Positions 42,878 to 52,495 of a stretch of 64,000 nucleotides of DNA are shown here, piece after piece. A program made the translations under genes and the position numbers. The DNA lies in the NCBI GenBank assembly GCA_910588825.1, contig CAJURF010000002.1, positions 1-64,000 on the forward strand, in the 5' to 3' direction. This DNA is from an uncultured Lachnospiraceae bacterium (GTDB lineage: Bacteria; Bacillota; Clostridia; Lachnospirales; Lachnospiraceae). The first letter of the stretch is position 1. Each line of letters starts with the position of its first letter. Under the pieces are notes generated by a model, which saw only the letters and a program-made list of their open reading frames with translations, ran no database searches and was not told the DNA's origin.

Positions 42878-43558
42878 ATGATGGATGCACTTGCGCAAAA
42901 CCTGATTGAGAAGGACCGCTGGAAATATATTGCGGATGGTCTGGGCGTTACGCTTCAGATTACCTTTTTTGCAGTGATTCTGGGGATCCTTCTGGGCTTC
43001 CTTGTGGCTGTTGTCAGGTCTACTTATGAAAAAACCGGAAAATTGAAGCTGTTTAACCTGCTGTGCCAGATTTATCTGACTGTCATCCGCGGGACACCAG
43101 TACTGGTGCAGCTGCTGATCATGTATTATATTGTGTTCGTATCAATGACCAGCAAAATTATGGTGGCTTCTCTGGCTTTTGGGATTAATTCCGGCGCCTA
43201 TGTGGCGGAAATTATCCGCGGGGGAATCTTGTCCATTGACAATGGGCAGTTTGAGGCGGGCAGAAGCCTTGGCTTTAATTATGTACAGACCATGATTTAT
43301 ATTATTCTGCCCCAGGTATTTAAGAATGTTCTGCCTGCGCTGGCCAATGAGTTTATCGTACTTTTGAAGGAGACTTCTGTGTGCGGTTACATTGCGCTCC
43401 AGGATTTGACAAAGGGCGGCGATATTATCAGAAGCCAGACTTACAATGCTTATGTTCCGCTGTTTACTGTGGCCGCCATCTATCTGGTATTGGTTATGAT
43501 TTTTACTTATTTAGTGAAATTGCTGGAGAGGAGGCTTCGAAGCAGTGAGCGCAGATAA
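42878..43558 (+). CDS. Polar amino-acid ABC transporter permease
   Basis: This 226-residue protein has about five membrane segments and the HisM/HisQ-type signatures [10 protein letters not shown] and [12 protein letters not shown] (the EAA loop that contacts the ATPase). The start has two tandem ATGs with AAGGAG upstream. It overlaps the ATPase gene by 14 bases. It likely works as a homodimer, as only one permease gene is present. Confidence 0.93.
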   Translation: MMDALAQNLIEKDRWKYIADGLGVTLQITFFAVILGILLGFLVAVVRSTYEKTGKLKLFNLLCQIYLTVIRGTPVLVQLLIMYYIVFVSMTSKIMVASLAFGINSGAYVAEIIRGGILSIDNGQFEAGRSLGFNYVQTMIYIILPQVFKNVLPALANEFIVLLKETSVCGYIALQDLTKGGDIIRSQTYNAYVPLFTVAAIYLVLVMIFTYLVKLLERRLRSSERR

Positions 43559-44285
43559 ACCGTTAATTCAGGTGCAGAACCTGACGAAAGCCTTCGGGGA
43601 TTTTAAAGCGCTGTCAGATATTTCCACAGATATTTATCCAGGAGAGGTGGTATTTATTGTGGGACCGTCAGGTTCCGGGAAAAGTACATTTTTAAGATGC
43701 CTCAACCGTCTGGAAGAACCCACACAGGGACATATTATTTTTGATGGGACGGATATTCTGGACAAAAGGACGAATATAGACAGGCACCGCCAGAAAATGG
43801 GGATGGTATTCCAGCATTTTAATTTATTTCCTCATCTGACTGTAAAAAGAAATATTACGCTGGCGCCCACAAAGCTGAAGATTATGTCCCATGAGGAAGC
43901 GGACAAGAAGGCAGCAGAACTGTTGGAACGGGTGGGCCTTCCGGATAAAGCCGATGCCTATCCGGGAATGCTGTCCGGCGGGCAGAAACAGCGGATTGCC
44001 ATTGCCAGGGCTCTGGCTATGAATCCGGAAGTGATGCTTTTCGACGAGCCCACATCTGCGCTGGACCCTGAGATGGTGGGAGAGGTTCTGGAGATTATGG
44101 GGGAATTGGCAAAAGGCGGCATGACCATGGTTGTAGTCACCCATGAGATGGGGTTTGCCAGGGAAGTGGCCAGCCGTGTGCTTTTCATGACTGACGGGGA
44201 AATCAAAGAGGAGAATAATCCCAAGGATTTCTTTGAGCATCCTGAGAATCCCAGGCTGCGGGATTTTTTGTCAAAGGTGTTGTAG
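43545..44285 (+). CDS. Polar amino-acid ABC transporter ATPase
   Basis: The 246 residues show Walker [10 protein letters not shown], the Q-loop [12 protein letters not shown], signature L-S-G-G-Q-K-Q-R, Walker [14 protein letters not shown] and the switch V-T-H-E-M, the exact pattern of GlnQ/HisP-type ATPases. It starts at GTG with GAGGAGG upstream inside the permease gene. It completes the importer begun at 42011. Confidence 0.95.
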   Translation: MSADKPLIQVQNLTKAFGDFKALSDISTDIYPGEVVFIVGPSGSGKSTFLRCLNRLEEPTQGHIIFDGTDILDKRTNIDRHRQKMGMVFQHFNLFPHLTVKRNITLAPTKLKIMSHEEADKKAAELLERVGLPDKADAYPGMLSGGQKQRIAIARALAMNPEVMLFDEPTSALDPEMVGEVLEIMGELAKGGMTMVVVTHEMGFAREVASRVLFMTDGEIKEENNPKDFFEHPENPRLRDFLSKVL

Positions 44286-44309
44286 GTAATTGTAAATTTT
44301 TTTCTTGCG

Positions 44310-44405
44310 AGTCACGAGGCTGGCCATCAAAAAACAAATACGGAGCTCAAAACCGTTTTGAATTCGCTCCTTTATTTGTTCTTTGATGGCCAGCCTCTGG
44401 CTGTG
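44310..44405. repeat. Hairpin element copy B (conserved core, different stem arms)
   Basis: The conserved flank GAGTCACGAG is followed by a 24-base arm (44316-44339), a core with GGAGC, the TCAAAA-CCG-TTTTGA mini-hairpin, ATTC and GCTCC, and the complementary arm (44374-44397, one mismatch). The conserved flank CTCTGGCTGTG follows (44395-44405). The distal arm sequence (about 15 bases) is unrelated to that of copy A at 12611-12707, while core and flanks are nearly identical. It starts 25 bases after the ATPase stop. Confidence 0.85.
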
Positions 44406-44499
44406 GAGAGCTTTTGGGATTTGCAATTATCTGTGGGAATAGTGGTGAGGAGCTGTGGGGTTCTGCACGAGCTGTTTTTGGCAGCTGCTAAGTGAGAGG

Positions 44500-44540
44500 G
44501 GATAGACTGAGCTTGGAATGTAGTTCAGCCTATCCTTTTT
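44500..44540 (+). terminator. Intrinsic terminator of the amino-acid ABC operon
   Basis: GGATAGACTGA pairs with TTCAGCCTATCC (one mismatch) around a 13-base loop and is followed by TTTTT. It lies 215 bases after the ATPase stop and just before the convergent ribH gene. It is a better terminator than the hairpin element upstream of it. Confidence 0.7.
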
Positions 44541-44578
44541 GGTGGAATGAAGATATCCTGGGTAATGTGTACAGGGGA

Positions 44579-45046
44579 TTAGCTTTCGATTTCCCGGATT
44601 AAGTTTACCATTTCTATGGCGCCCAGTGCGCAGTCATAGCCTTTGTTGCCTGCCTTGGTTCCGGCGCGCTCGATGGCCTGTTCGATATTTTCTGTGGTCA
44701 GCACTCCGAACATGACGGGAACGTCTGTGGACAGGGAGATGGAGGCGATTCCCTTGGAGACTTCGCTGCATACATAATCATAGTGGGTGGTGCTGCCACG
44801 GATGACTGCCCCCAGGCAGATCACTGCATCGTATTTTTTGCTCTTTGCCATTTTGGAGGCGATCAGCGGGATTTCGAAGGCGCCGGGAACCCATGCTGTG
44901 TGGATGTTTTCTTCTTTTACATCGTGGCGCAGCAGTCCGTCCATGGCTCCGCTTAAAAGTTTGGAAGTGATGAACTCATTGAAACGGGCGGCTACGATTC
45001 CGATCTTAATTTCTTTTGCGATTAATTTTCCTTCAAATGTTTTCAT
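44579..45046 (-). CDS. ribH: 6,7-dimethyl-8-ribityllumazine synthase
   Basis: The 155-residue protein has the lumazine synthase landmarks R-F-N-E-F-I-T near residue 21, V-P-G-A-F-E-I-P-L and [14 protein letters not shown]. It condenses the ribityl-pyrimidine with dihydroxybutanone phosphate, the penultimate step of riboflavin synthesis, and forms icosahedral or pentameric assemblies. It is the last gene of the rib operon on the - strand, 35 bases after ribBA, with AGGAGGAAAT upstream. Confidence 0.97.
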   Translation of the reverse strand: MKTFEGKLIAKEIKIGIVAARFNEFITSKLLSGAMDGLLRHDVKEENIHTAWVPGAFEIPLIASKMAKSKKYDAVICLGAVIRGSTTHYDYVCSEVSKGIASISLSTDVPVMFGVLTTENIEQAIERAGTKAGNKGYDCALGAIEMVNLIREIES

Positions 45047-45081
45047 TTCTTTATTTCCTCCTAGTACAGGGCTGTATGGGA

Positions 45082-46281
45082 TTACAGATTCAGGATATGT
45101 CCCATGCGTTTTTGCTTTGTTTTCAGGTAAAACAGGTCGTACTCAGTGGCAAGGATCTCGATGGGGACCCGCTCAGTGATTTCCAGGCCGTATTCGGACA
45201 GCTGGTAGATTTTGTCGGGATTGTTGGTGAGAAGCCGCATGCTGCGTACTCCCAGGTCCCGCAGTATCTGCGCGCCGATGTAATATTCTCTCTGGTCTCC
45301 GGCAAAGCCAAGAGCCAGGTTCGCCTCCAGGGTATCCATGCCCTTTTCCTGCAGTTCGTAGGCCCGCAGTTTGTTGATCAGTCCGATTCCCCGGCCTTCC
45401 TGGCGCATGTAGAGCAGGATTCCCCGGCCTTCTTTTTCAATTTGTGTCATGGCTGAAGCCAGCTGCTGGCCGCAGTCGCAGCGCAGAGAACCGAAGGTAT
45501 CTCCGGTGAGGCATTCTGAGTGGACACGGCATAAGACGTTGCTGCCGTCCCCAATATCTCCTTTTACAAGTGCGATGTGATGTTCGCCGTTCAAGCGGTT
45601 TACATATCCGTAAGCGGCAAAATGGCCGTATTTGGTGGGCATTTTGGTGACAGTCACCCGGTCTACCAGTTTTTCGTGCTGTCTTCTGTAATCCTGCAGG
45701 TCTTTGATGGTGATGATTTTCATATTCCACTTTTGGGCCAGCTCAAGCAGTTCTGAGGTGCGCATCATGGTGCCGTCCTCCCGCATGATTTCGCAGCACA
45801 GACCGCACTCTTTCAGACCGGCCAGCCGGCATAAATCCACGGTGGCTTCTGTGTGTCCGTTGCGCTCCAGAACTCCGTTTCTTCTGGCCAGCAGCGGGAA
45901 CATATGGCCCGGACGGCGGAAGTCCTCCGGCCTGATTCCTTCTTCCACGCATTTCATGGCTGTGATGGAGCGTTCCTCTGCGGAAATTCCCGTGGAGGTG
46001 TGGATGCTGTCAATGGAAATGGTAAATGCTGTCTCGTGGTTATCTGTATTCTGGGTGACCATCTGGGGCAGCTGCAGTTTGTTGATATATTCCTTTGACA
46101 TGGGCATACAGATTAAACCCTTGCCGTGGACAGCCATAAAGTTTACGTTGGCTGTGTCAGCGAACTGGGCGGCGCAGATGAAATCTCCTTCGTTTTCCCG
46201 GTCAGGGTCATCGGTTGCCAGGATAATTTTTCCGTTTCGCAGGTCTTCCAGTGCTTCTTCTATTGTGTTGAATTGTGACAC
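45082..46281 (-). CDS. ribBA: Bifunctional DHBP synthase / GTP cyclohydrolase II
   Basis: About 399 residues. The N-terminal half (RibB) has [10 protein letters not shown] and R-R-P-G-H-M-F-P-L, and makes dihydroxybutanone phosphate from ribulose 5-phosphate. The C-terminal half (RibA) has the zinc-binding [15 protein letters not shown] and R-Q-E-G-R-G-I-G-L, and opens GTP. I chose the GTG at 46281 with AAGGAGG upstream; an ATG 27 bases earlier would include the ribosome site in the coding part. It supplies both precursors for the pathway. Confidence 0.97.
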   Translation of the reverse strand: MSQFNTIEEALEDLRNGKIILATDDPDRENEGDFICAAQFADTANVNFMAVHGKGLICMPMSKEYINKLQLPQMVTQNTDNHETAFTISIDSIHTSTGISAEERSITAMKCVEEGIRPEDFRRPGHMFPLLARRNGVLERNGHTEATVDLCRLAGLKECGLCCEIMREDGTMMRTSELLELAQKWNMKIITIKDLQDYRRQHEKLVDRVTVTKMPTKYGHFAAYGYVNRLNGEHHIALVKGDIGDGSNVLCRVHSECLTGDTFGSLRCDCGQQLASAMTQIEKEGRGILLYMRQEGRGIGLINKLRAYELQEKGMDTLEANLALGFAGDQREYYIGAQILRDLGVRSMRLLTNNPDKIYQLSEYGLEITERVPIEILATEYDLFYLKTKQKRMGHILNL

Positions 46282-46295
46282 GATTGTGAGCCTCC

Positions 46296-46943
46296 TTAAT
46301 ATCCGCATTGAGACAAAAATTCTTTTGTCAGTGTGCTTGTTGGTTTTTGTTTATCTGACGGGGTAAATAGTTTCTCTACATATTTCCCGATCATATCGTT
46401 TTCCAGGTTCACGCTGTCCCCTGTCCGGCGTTCGCTTAAAGTGGTGGCGGCAACGGTGTGGGGAATAGCGGAAATGGAGAAATGATCCGTGCCAATCTGC
46501 GCTACCGTCAGGCTGATGCCGTCGATGGCGATGGAACCTTTTTCAATAATATACCGCAGGATGGAGGGGGATGCCTGTATGGTGTACCAGACGGCGGTAT
46601 CATCCCGGGTAATCCGGGTGATGGTGCCCATGCCGTCCACATGCCCGGCGACGATATGGCCGCCGAACCGGCCGCAGGCAGGCATGGCCCGCTCCAGATT
46701 CACATGGCTGCCGTTTTTTAACTGGGCCAGGGACGACCGGTTCAGTGTCTCATGCATCACATCTGCGGTAAATGTCTGAGAATGGATGGAAGTGGCGGTG
46801 AGGCAGACCCCGTTCACGGCTACGCTGTCGCCGATTTTCAGATCTTCCAGGATGAGATCTGCCCGGATGTGAAGGATGGCGGAGTGCCTTCCTTTCTGAA
46901 TCTTCTCTATGGTGCCCATTTCCTCAACGATGCCTGTAAACAT
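46296..46943 (-). CDS. ribE: Riboflavin synthase alpha subunit
   Basis: The 215-residue protein starts [10 protein letters not shown] and has two repeated lumazine-binding domains: [12 protein letters not shown] and, in the second half, [11 protein letters not shown]. It converts two lumazines into riboflavin plus the pyrimidine. Its start overlaps the end of ribD by 20 bases, which indicates coupling. Confidence 0.97.
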   Translation of the reverse strand: MFTGIVEEMGTIEKIQKGRHSAILHIRADLILEDLKIGDSVAVNGVCLTATSIHSQTFTADVMHETLNRSSLAQLKNGSHVNLERAMPACGRFGGHIVAGHVDGMGTITRITRDDTAVWYTIQASPSILRYIIEKGSIAIDGISLTVAQIGTDHFSISAIPHTVAATTLSERRTGDSVNLENDMIGKYVEKLFTPSDKQKPTSTLTKEFLSQCGY

Positions 46944-48030
46944 CCCGCTCTACCTCGCTTTCTATCAGAAAATCCTCTCCCAGCTGTGTAATGGTGCTGT
47001 TCTTTAATAGAACGGAATCTGCAGGGGAGGGGAATCCGGTTCCCCCTATGGGTGTTTTCGCCAGCTGCCCGCCGAACAATTTGGGTGCGATATAAGTCTG
47101 CACTTTCTGGATGATTCCGCTTTCTAATGCTGACCAGTTTAGTGTGCCGCCTCCCTCCAGCAAAACACTGTCAATTTTTTCCTGTCCCAGTCTTTCCATC
47201 AGATTCCACAGGTCCACATGGCCGTTCTTTTGGGGGATTACCATGATATGACAGCCTTTTTGGATATAGTCGATATGTTTTTCCGGGTCTGTGCAGCAGG
47301 TGGCCAGGTATGTGGGAACCTCTTTGGCGGTTTTTACGATCTGGGAGGAGAGGGGGGTGCGCAGTCTGGAGTCGCAGATGACACGCACCGGATTTTTCCC
47401 GCCCTCCATCCTGCAGGTGAGCAGCGGGTCGTCTGCCAGGACGGTTTCGATGCCGGCCATAATGGCGCTGTAGCGGTGGCGCTGTCTCTGTACATGTTCC
47501 CGGGCGGTCTCTCCGGTAATCCATTTGGATGCCCCGGTGTATGCCGCGATTTTCCCATCCATGGTCATAGCGTACTTCATCACCACATAAGGACGTTTTG
47601 TCTGGATATAGTGGAAGAAGACAGGGTTTATCTGGTCACATTCTTCCTGCAGTACATGTTCAGTTACCTGAACCCCGTGTTCCCGCAGAATCTGGATGCC
47701 TTTCCCGCTCACCAGAGGATTGGGGTCGGAAGAACCTACGATTACATGGCCGATTTTGGATTCCAGGATGGCATCCACACAGGGAGGCTGTTTGCCGTAA
47801 TGGCAGCAGGGCTCCAGAGTCACATACATGGACGCCCCTTTTGGTGATTCTGTACAGGAAGCCAGGGCATTGCGCTCTGCGTGGGGCTGGCCATAACGCT
47901 GATGACAGCCTGTTCCGATGACCCGGTCTTCTTTTACAATGACTGCGCCCACCATGGGATTGGGGGATACCCACCCCTCGCCTTTTTTGGCCAGTTGGAT
48001 GGCCATGCGCATATATTCTGTATCCTTCAA
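46924..48030 (-). CDS. ribD: Bifunctional pyrimidine deaminase/reductase
   Basis: About 368 residues. The N-terminal deaminase has the zinc motif H-A-E-R-N-A-L and the P-C-C-H-Y-G-K-Q-P-P-C cluster; the C-terminal RibD reductase has T-M-D-G-K-I-A. It carries out the second and third steps of riboflavin synthesis. I place the start at the TTG at 48030, 8 bases after GGAGG. An upstream in-frame TTG at 48045 would put the ribosome site inside the gene. The attenuator hairpin abuts this ribosome site. Confidence 0.95.
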   Translation of the reverse strand: MKDTEYMRMAIQLAKKGEGWVSPNPMVGAVIVKEDRVIGTGCHQRYGQPHAERNALASCTESPKGASMYVTLEPCCHYGKQPPCVDAILESKIGHVIVGSSDPNPLVSGKGIQILREHGVQVTEHVLQEECDQINPVFFHYIQTKRPYVVMKYAMTMDGKIAAYTGASKWITGETAREHVQRQRHRYSAIMAGIETVLADDPLLTCRMEGGKNPVRVICDSRLRTPLSSQIVKTAKEVPTYLATCCTDPEKHIDYIQKGCHIMVIPQKNGHVDLWNLMERLGQEKIDSVLLEGGGTLNWSALESGIIQKVQTYIAPKLFGGQLAKTPIGGTGFPSPADSVLLKNSTITQLGEDFLIESEVERDVYRHR

Positions 48031-48043
48031 TGTATTTTCCTCC

Positions 48044-48077
48044 AAAAAAAACCCTGAACTTTAAAAAAGTCCAGGGC
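48044..48077 (-). terminator. Riboswitch-controlled attenuator before ribD
   Basis: On the - strand an 11-base stem (48076-48066 with 48062-48052, one mismatch) is followed by a run of eight T (48051-48044) that ends at the GGAGG of ribD. This is an intrinsic terminator in the expression platform of the FMN riboswitch. FMN binding would favour it and shut off the operon. Confidence 0.85.
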
Positions 48078-48241
48078 AAAAAAATAAAGTGTGGTTAGAG
48101 CATGCCTAAAAATCCGTTCTAAAGTTTTCAAACATGCTCCAGGAGCTTTCCTGCTCACCCAGCATGTTCAAAGTAATCAAATCTCCGGAATAATAAATTC
48201 CAGAGAAATGGAACATGAGCAGAAGCGCCGCTCCCGAATAA

Positions 48242-48350
48242 TCATCTTCTTCCATCCAGACTGTACTGTCGGCTTCGGAATTGCACCGAATCATGCCTTG
48301 CGGCTCGTGGGCTGTACCACCGATAGGGAATTGCACCCTGCCCTGAAGAT
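48242..48350 (-). ncRNA. FMN riboswitch (RFN element)
   Basis: On the - strand the aptamer runs from ATCTTCAGGGCAGGG (near 48350) through the conserved GGTGCAATTCCC, CGGTGGTACAGCCC, GAGCCGCAAGG and GATTCGGTGCAATTCCGA segments to CGACAGTACAGTCTGGATG and the closing GAAGAAGAT (48242). All parts of the RFN consensus are present. It senses FMN and controls ribD-ribE-ribBA-ribH. About 165 bases separate it from the terminator and may hold the anti-terminator. Confidence 0.97.
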
Positions 48351-48372
48351 ATTTATTCATTTGTGTGAAACT

Positions 48373-48401
48373 ATTATAACTCTGTTGAGTGATATTTTCA
48401 A
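48373..48401 (-). promoter_or_regulatory. Promoter of the riboflavin operon
   Basis: On the - strand TTGAAA (48401-48396) and TATAAT (48378-48373) are exactly 17 bases apart, about 23 bases ahead of the FMN aptamer. This is a near-consensus sigma-A promoter that would start transcription just before the riboswitch. Confidence 0.85.
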
Positions 48402-48588
48402 GGGCTTTTTATATTAAATCGCACAGAGTCACAAAAAATGTCAATAGTTTTTCATTTTTGTTACAAATTTATATCACAATGTTTCTGTAAAATCAGATTA
48501 TCAAAATTAATGAATTATTAAAATTCCAGTGGAATGACATAATATTACAAAATACGTTTATGAATTTGTCTTAGAAAGGAACAAGGAT
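48402..48588. other. Divergent intergenic region
   Basis: This AT-rich stretch separates the rib promoter from the wall-polymer cluster. It probably holds the promoter of the + strand cluster, but no pair of elements stands out, and no gene or repeat is seen. Confidence 0.4.
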
Positions 48589-49707
48589 ATGGCGACGGTT
48601 TACTTAAATATTGGGACGCCCAAGACAGGTACTACGGCGATTCAGAGTTTTTTGAGAGAGAATGAGGCACTTTTGAACAGACTGGGATATTGTTTTCCGG
48701 AACTTTCACCGGAGGTTGGAATCAGGGGGTATAAAGACAGGAACGGGCATTTCCTCATCTGTAATGCGGGAAGCAGATATCAGTACGATGAGGTGATTGT
48801 GCGTCAAAAGGGATTTCGTGCCATTGAAAGGCTGGCAGGGCAGTATCCTAATATTATATTGTCAGACGAGGAGCTGTGGAAAAGTGCCGGAAAACGGGAG
48901 GGCCTCTGGCAGCAGATAGATGAAGAGTTCAGGAAAATCGGCTGTGAGATGAAAGTCATTGTCTATCTGCGCAGACAGGATTTGTTTATTCAGTCTTTGT
49001 GGAATCAGAATGTAAAGTCCAAATATATGCGCCGTACAGAAACTTTTGAAGAATGTATGGAGGGAAATCTGTTCCGGTATTTTCCTTTAAATTATTACAG
49101 GCATCTGTCCAAAATGACCAAATATCTCAAAAAGGAGAATATCATTGTGCGGCCATATGAGGAAGGGCAGTTTGAGGGAACAGAGCATTCTATCTTTTCA
49201 GATTTTCTTCAGTGCATCGGCCTTAACCTGACAGAAGCCTATACCAGGGAGACGGTGAGGAGCAATCCGGGGCTGAGGGGCAATTTCATAGAGATCAAGA
49301 GAATTATCAATGGGGTTCCCCGATACAGGGAAATCGAGGATTTTATGGAGAAACCCCTTAGGATGGCAAATGAGTATAAGGTGCATAATGATCTCCACGC
49401 AGGACGCAGCATGTTTGCCTCACATGAACAGCAGGTGGAATTCCTGAAAAAGTATGAAAAATCCAACAGAAAGGTGGCGAAGGAATTTCTCGGCAGAGAA
49501 AATGGAAAGCTTTTCTATGACCAGGTGGATGAATTGCCGGCGTGGAAACTGGAGCCGGATGTTATGTACCGGGATTTGATTTTGATGGTCACAGAGATTT
49601 TCTGTCAGCAGGAGCAGAAAATACGGGAATTGAGAAGGGATGTGAACAGAATTGCGGGCAGCCGGGTTTTCCGTATGATGGAAAAGGCTGCAAGACTGAT
49701 AAAATAG
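48589..49707 (+). CDS. Sulfotransferase-like protein
   Basis: The 372-residue protein begins with Y-L-N-I-G-T-P-K-T-G-T-T, the P-loop-like PAPS-binding motif of sulfotransferases, and has V-I-V-Y-L-R-R-Q-D-L-F near residue 125, where the second PAPS-binding arginine lies. The C-terminal 40 residues are helical. It may add sulfate to a cell-surface glycan made by the genes that follow, or be a related nucleotide-binding glycan-modifying enzyme. Start ATG with AAAGGAAC upstream. Confidence 0.7.
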   Translation: MATVYLNIGTPKTGTTAIQSFLRENEALLNRLGYCFPELSPEVGIRGYKDRNGHFLICNAGSRYQYDEVIVRQKGFRAIERLAGQYPNIILSDEELWKSAGKREGLWQQIDEEFRKIGCEMKVIVYLRRQDLFIQSLWNQNVKSKYMRRTETFEECMEGNLFRYFPLNYYRHLSKMTKYLKKENIIVRPYEEGQFEGTEHSIFSDFLQCIGLNLTEAYTRETVRSNPGLRGNFIEIKRIINGVPRYREIEDFMEKPLRMANEYKVHNDLHAGRSMFASHEQQVEFLKKYEKSNRKVAKEFLGRENGKLFYDQVDELPAWKLEPDVMYRDLILMVTEIFCQQEQKIRELRRDVNRIAGSRVFRMMEKAARLIK

Positions 49708-49870
49708 ACATTCTTATGAAAATACATCCGTTTATTCATAAAACTTTCAGCTTTTTTTGCAGGCTTTTTACTTTACAATATCGAAAAAAGGCGTATAATC
49801 ATAGTGTATCAATAAAATGGGCGGCAGGTATGCTGTTCAGTAAAATTTGATTATCAGAAAGGAAGGGTTT

Positions 49871-50221
49871 ATGGATTTAAAGGACTTTTATAAGAGCGTT
49901 GGCGGGGATTATGATTTGATTATGAGCAGGATGGGCAATAAGGAGGAACGGGTGGTTAAGTTCCTGAATAAATTCAGTGCAGATCCCAGCTTTGAGAATC
50001 TGAAACAGGCATTGAGTGAGAATAATGCTGAGGATGCTTTCCGGGCAGCGCATACCATTAAAGGTGTGGCTTTGAATCTTGAGCTTCAGAATCTGCAGGC
50101 GGCCAGCGACCAGCTGACAGAGACTCTGCGGGAGGGAAATGTACCGGACAATGCCCAGGAACTGCTGGAACAGGTGGGGAAAGCTTACCAGGAGGCAGTG
50201 GACGGCATTTCACAGCTTTAA
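49871..50221 (+). CDS. Hpt-domain phosphotransfer protein
   Basis: At 116 residues this is a single histidine phosphotransfer domain. A-A-H-T-I-K-G-V-A-L-N-L carries the phosphorylatable histidine at about residue 58, in the usual HxxKG pattern on a four-helix bundle. Such proteins relay phosphate between a hybrid kinase and a response regulator. No kinase or regulator gene is nearby, so the partners are elsewhere. I chose the ATG at 49871 with AAAGGAAGGG upstream. Confidence 0.88.
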   Translation: MDLKDFYKSVGGDYDLIMSRMGNKEERVVKFLNKFSADPSFENLKQALSENNAEDAFRAAHTIKGVALNLELQNLQAASDQLTETLREGNVPDNAQELLEQVGKAYQEAVDGISQL

Positions 50222-50327
50222 TTGAAAGGTAAACAGGGGACAGGCATTGGTATAAATATCGGTGTGCTGACAGATAATGTCAGTATAGATTGTTTAACCG
50301 CAGGTCTGATTTGAGAAAGTTACGGGA

Positions 50328-51743
50328 GTGAGTTTGAGAAGACGAGAATACTTTAGAAGAATTGTGATGTTTGTCCTGGCGTCTCTGGTAGTTTTGGCAC
50401 AATCGGCCCTGTTTGCGGCAGCGTGGTATCTGTATTATCGGGAATTGATATTTGAACCATTCTGGAACAAGGGAAACTGGGTGCTGATTGCCATGTATAT
50501 GCTGATTTTGATCCTCTTTTCCAGAATGTTCGGCGGACTGCGTGTGGGTTACTTAAAGAGGCTGGATGATATTTATTCCCTTGCACTGGCAGCCATCTGT
50601 TCCAATGTAGTGATTTATCTGCAGATTACTCTCATCAACCGCTGGTTTCTATCCCCAATACCCATTTTGATTATGACCCTGGCAGAATTCTGCGTGATCG
50701 TGGTCTGGGCTTTCGGCTCCAGATATTTGTTCAATCATTTGTACGGGGCCAGAAAGATGCTGGTAATTTATGGAGAACGCAGGCCGGATCAGTTGATTCG
50801 GAAGATGGAGTCCAGAAGGGATAAGTATAACATCTGCGGAAAAGTACACATCCGTGAGGGTGAAAAGGAAATACGCCGGATGATGAAGGACTATGAGGCT
50901 GTCATTATCTGGGATCTGCCTTCCCAGATTAGAAACCGGTATCTGAAATATTGCTTTGCCCATTCCATCCGCTGTTATGTGACGCCTAAGATATCCGATG
51001 TGATACTGGCAGGGTCAGACCGGATTCATCTGTTTGACACCCCGCTGCTGGTTTCCAGGAATATGGGGCTGACAGCGGAACAGCTGCTGGTGAAACGCTT
51101 TATGGATATTGTAGTCTCTGCTGTGGGAATAATCATTTCCTCTCCCATTATGGCTATATGCGCCATAGCTGTGAAGGCATATGACAGAGGACCGGTGTTC
51201 TACCGTCAGGAGCGGCTGACAAAAAATGGAGCGCCTTTCCGCATTTTTAAATTCCGAAGCATGCGGGTGAATTCAGAGACACAAGGGGCAAGGCTGGCAT
51301 CAAAACACGACAGCCGTATTACTCCGGTGGGGCGTGTGTTGCGGAATCTGCATTTTGATGAGCTGCCTCAGCTGTTCAATGTACTGGCGGGGGATATGTC
51401 CATTGTGGGACCCCGTCCGGAGAGAAAAGTATTGCTAAAGGAATATCAGAGGGAGATTCCGGAGTTTTATTACCGTTTGAAGGTGAAGGCTGGGCTTACC
51501 GGGTATGCCCAGGTCTATGGGAAATACAATACGACTCCTTATGATAAATTAAAACTGGATTTGTACTATATTGAAAATTATTCGGTTCTGCTGGATATTA
51601 AACTGATGTTTATGACTTTCCGGATTCTGTTTCAGAAGGAAACTTCGGAAGGGGTGGAGGACCGGCAGGTGAACGCCCTGTTGAATTCAGTAGAGAAGGA
51701 TGATCAGACGGATTTGAAAGAAAAGGATGGCGGGCAGTTATGA
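50328..51743 (+). CDS. Polyprenyl-phosphate sugar-1-phosphate transferase
   Basis: The 471-residue protein has about four N-terminal membrane segments, a soluble nucleotide-binding-like middle, and the C-terminal bacterial sugar transferase domain: K-R-F-M-D-I-V-V-S, F-K-F-R-S-M-R, D-E-L-P-Q-L-F-N-V-L and G-P-R-P-E-R. It transfers a sugar phosphate from a UDP-sugar to undecaprenyl phosphate and thereby starts a surface polysaccharide. It begins at GTG (or TTG at 50334) with a weak GGGAG site. Its stop overlaps the GT2 gene. Confidence 0.92.
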   Translation: MSLRRREYFRRIVMFVLASLVVLAQSALFAAAWYLYYRELIFEPFWNKGNWVLIAMYMLILILFSRMFGGLRVGYLKRLDDIYSLALAAICSNVVIYLQITLINRWFLSPIPILIMTLAEFCVIVVWAFGSRYLFNHLYGARKMLVIYGERRPDQLIRKMESRRDKYNICGKVHIREGEKEIRRMMKDYEAVIIWDLPSQIRNRYLKYCFAHSIRCYVTPKISDVILAGSDRIHLFDTPLLVSRNMGLTAEQLLVKRFMDIVVSAVGIIISSPIMAICAIAVKAYDRGPVFYRQERLTKNGAPFRIFKFRSMRVNSETQGARLASKHDSRITPVGRVLRNLHFDELPQLFNVLAGDMSIVGPRPERKVLLKEYQREIPEFYYRLKVKAGLTGYAQVYGKYNTTPYDKLKLDLYYIENYSVLLDIKLMFMTFRILFQKETSEGVEDRQVNALLNSVEKDDQTDLKEKDGGQL

Positions 51744-52495
51744 AGGCGCCTTTAGTTTCAGTAATCATGCCGGCATACAACAGCGGGGCGTATATCCGGC
51801 AGGCAGTGGATTCTGTGTACAGCCAGCAGGTTTCTCTGGAATTGATTGTGGTGGACGACTGTTCCAGTGACGATACAGCCGGGCAGCTGAAAGATTATCT
51901 GGAGAGGGAAGATTTCTGCTATGTGAAAAATCATACGAATCAGGGACCTGCTGCTTCCCGGAACCGGGGAGTTTCCCTGGCAAAGGGAAAATATGTGGCA
52001 TTTCTTGACTCAGATGACTGGTGGGGAGAAGGAAAGCTGAAAGAACAGCTGCGGGTTATGGAAGAAAGCGGAGCTGTTTTGTGTTCCACCGGCCGGGAGC
52101 TGATGCGCTGGGATGGCACCAGCACCAAAACATACATTGGAGTGAAGGAACATTTGACTTATAGGGAGCTGCTGAAACATAACAGCATCAACTGTTCTTC
52201 GGTGGTGCTGTTGGCCGGGACAGCCAGGCAGTTCCCCATGTGCTATGACCAGAGCCATGAGGATTATATTACATGGCTGAAAATTTTAAAAAAATATGGA
52301 TGGGCCAGAGGAATTGACAAACCTTATTTAAAATGCCGTCTCAGCAAAAACGGAAAATCCAGGGATAAGTGGAAGTCTGCGAAAATGACGTTTCAGGTGT
52401 ACCGGTATATGGGGTACGGCATAGGTAAGAGTTGTCTGTTTTTTTTATCTTATGCTGTCCATGGCATTTGTAAATATGGCAGGAGTGTACGATGA
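51740..52495 (+). CDS. Family 2 glycosyltransferase
   Basis: The 251-residue protein has a GT-A fold: S-V-I-M-P-A-Y-N-S near the N-terminus, V-V-D-D-C-S-S-D-D-T and the metal-binding F-L-D-S-D-D-W. The start overlaps the previous stop (ATGA). It probably adds the second sugar to the lipid-linked primer of the wall polymer. Its C-terminus has a short hydrophobic stretch (S-C-L-F-F-L-S-Y-A-V) that may touch the membrane. Confidence 0.9.
   Translation: MKAPLVSVIMPAYNSGAYIRQAVDSVYSQQVSLELIVVDDCSSDDTAGQLKDYLEREDFCYVKNHTNQGPAASRNRGVSLAKGKYVAFLDSDDWWGEGKLKEQLRVMEESGAVLCSTGRELMRWDGTSTKTYIGVKEHLTYRELLKHNSINCSSVVLLAGTARQFPMCYDQSHEDYITWLKILKKYGWARGIDKPYLKCRLSKNGKSRDKWKSAKMTFQVYRYMGYGIGKSCLFFLSYAVHGICKYGRSVR

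Noticed and set aside
48106-48360. 84-codon frame on the - strand upstream of ribD
   Set aside because: It runs through the FMN aptamer, whose conserved RNA sequence explains the region; no ribosome site is present.
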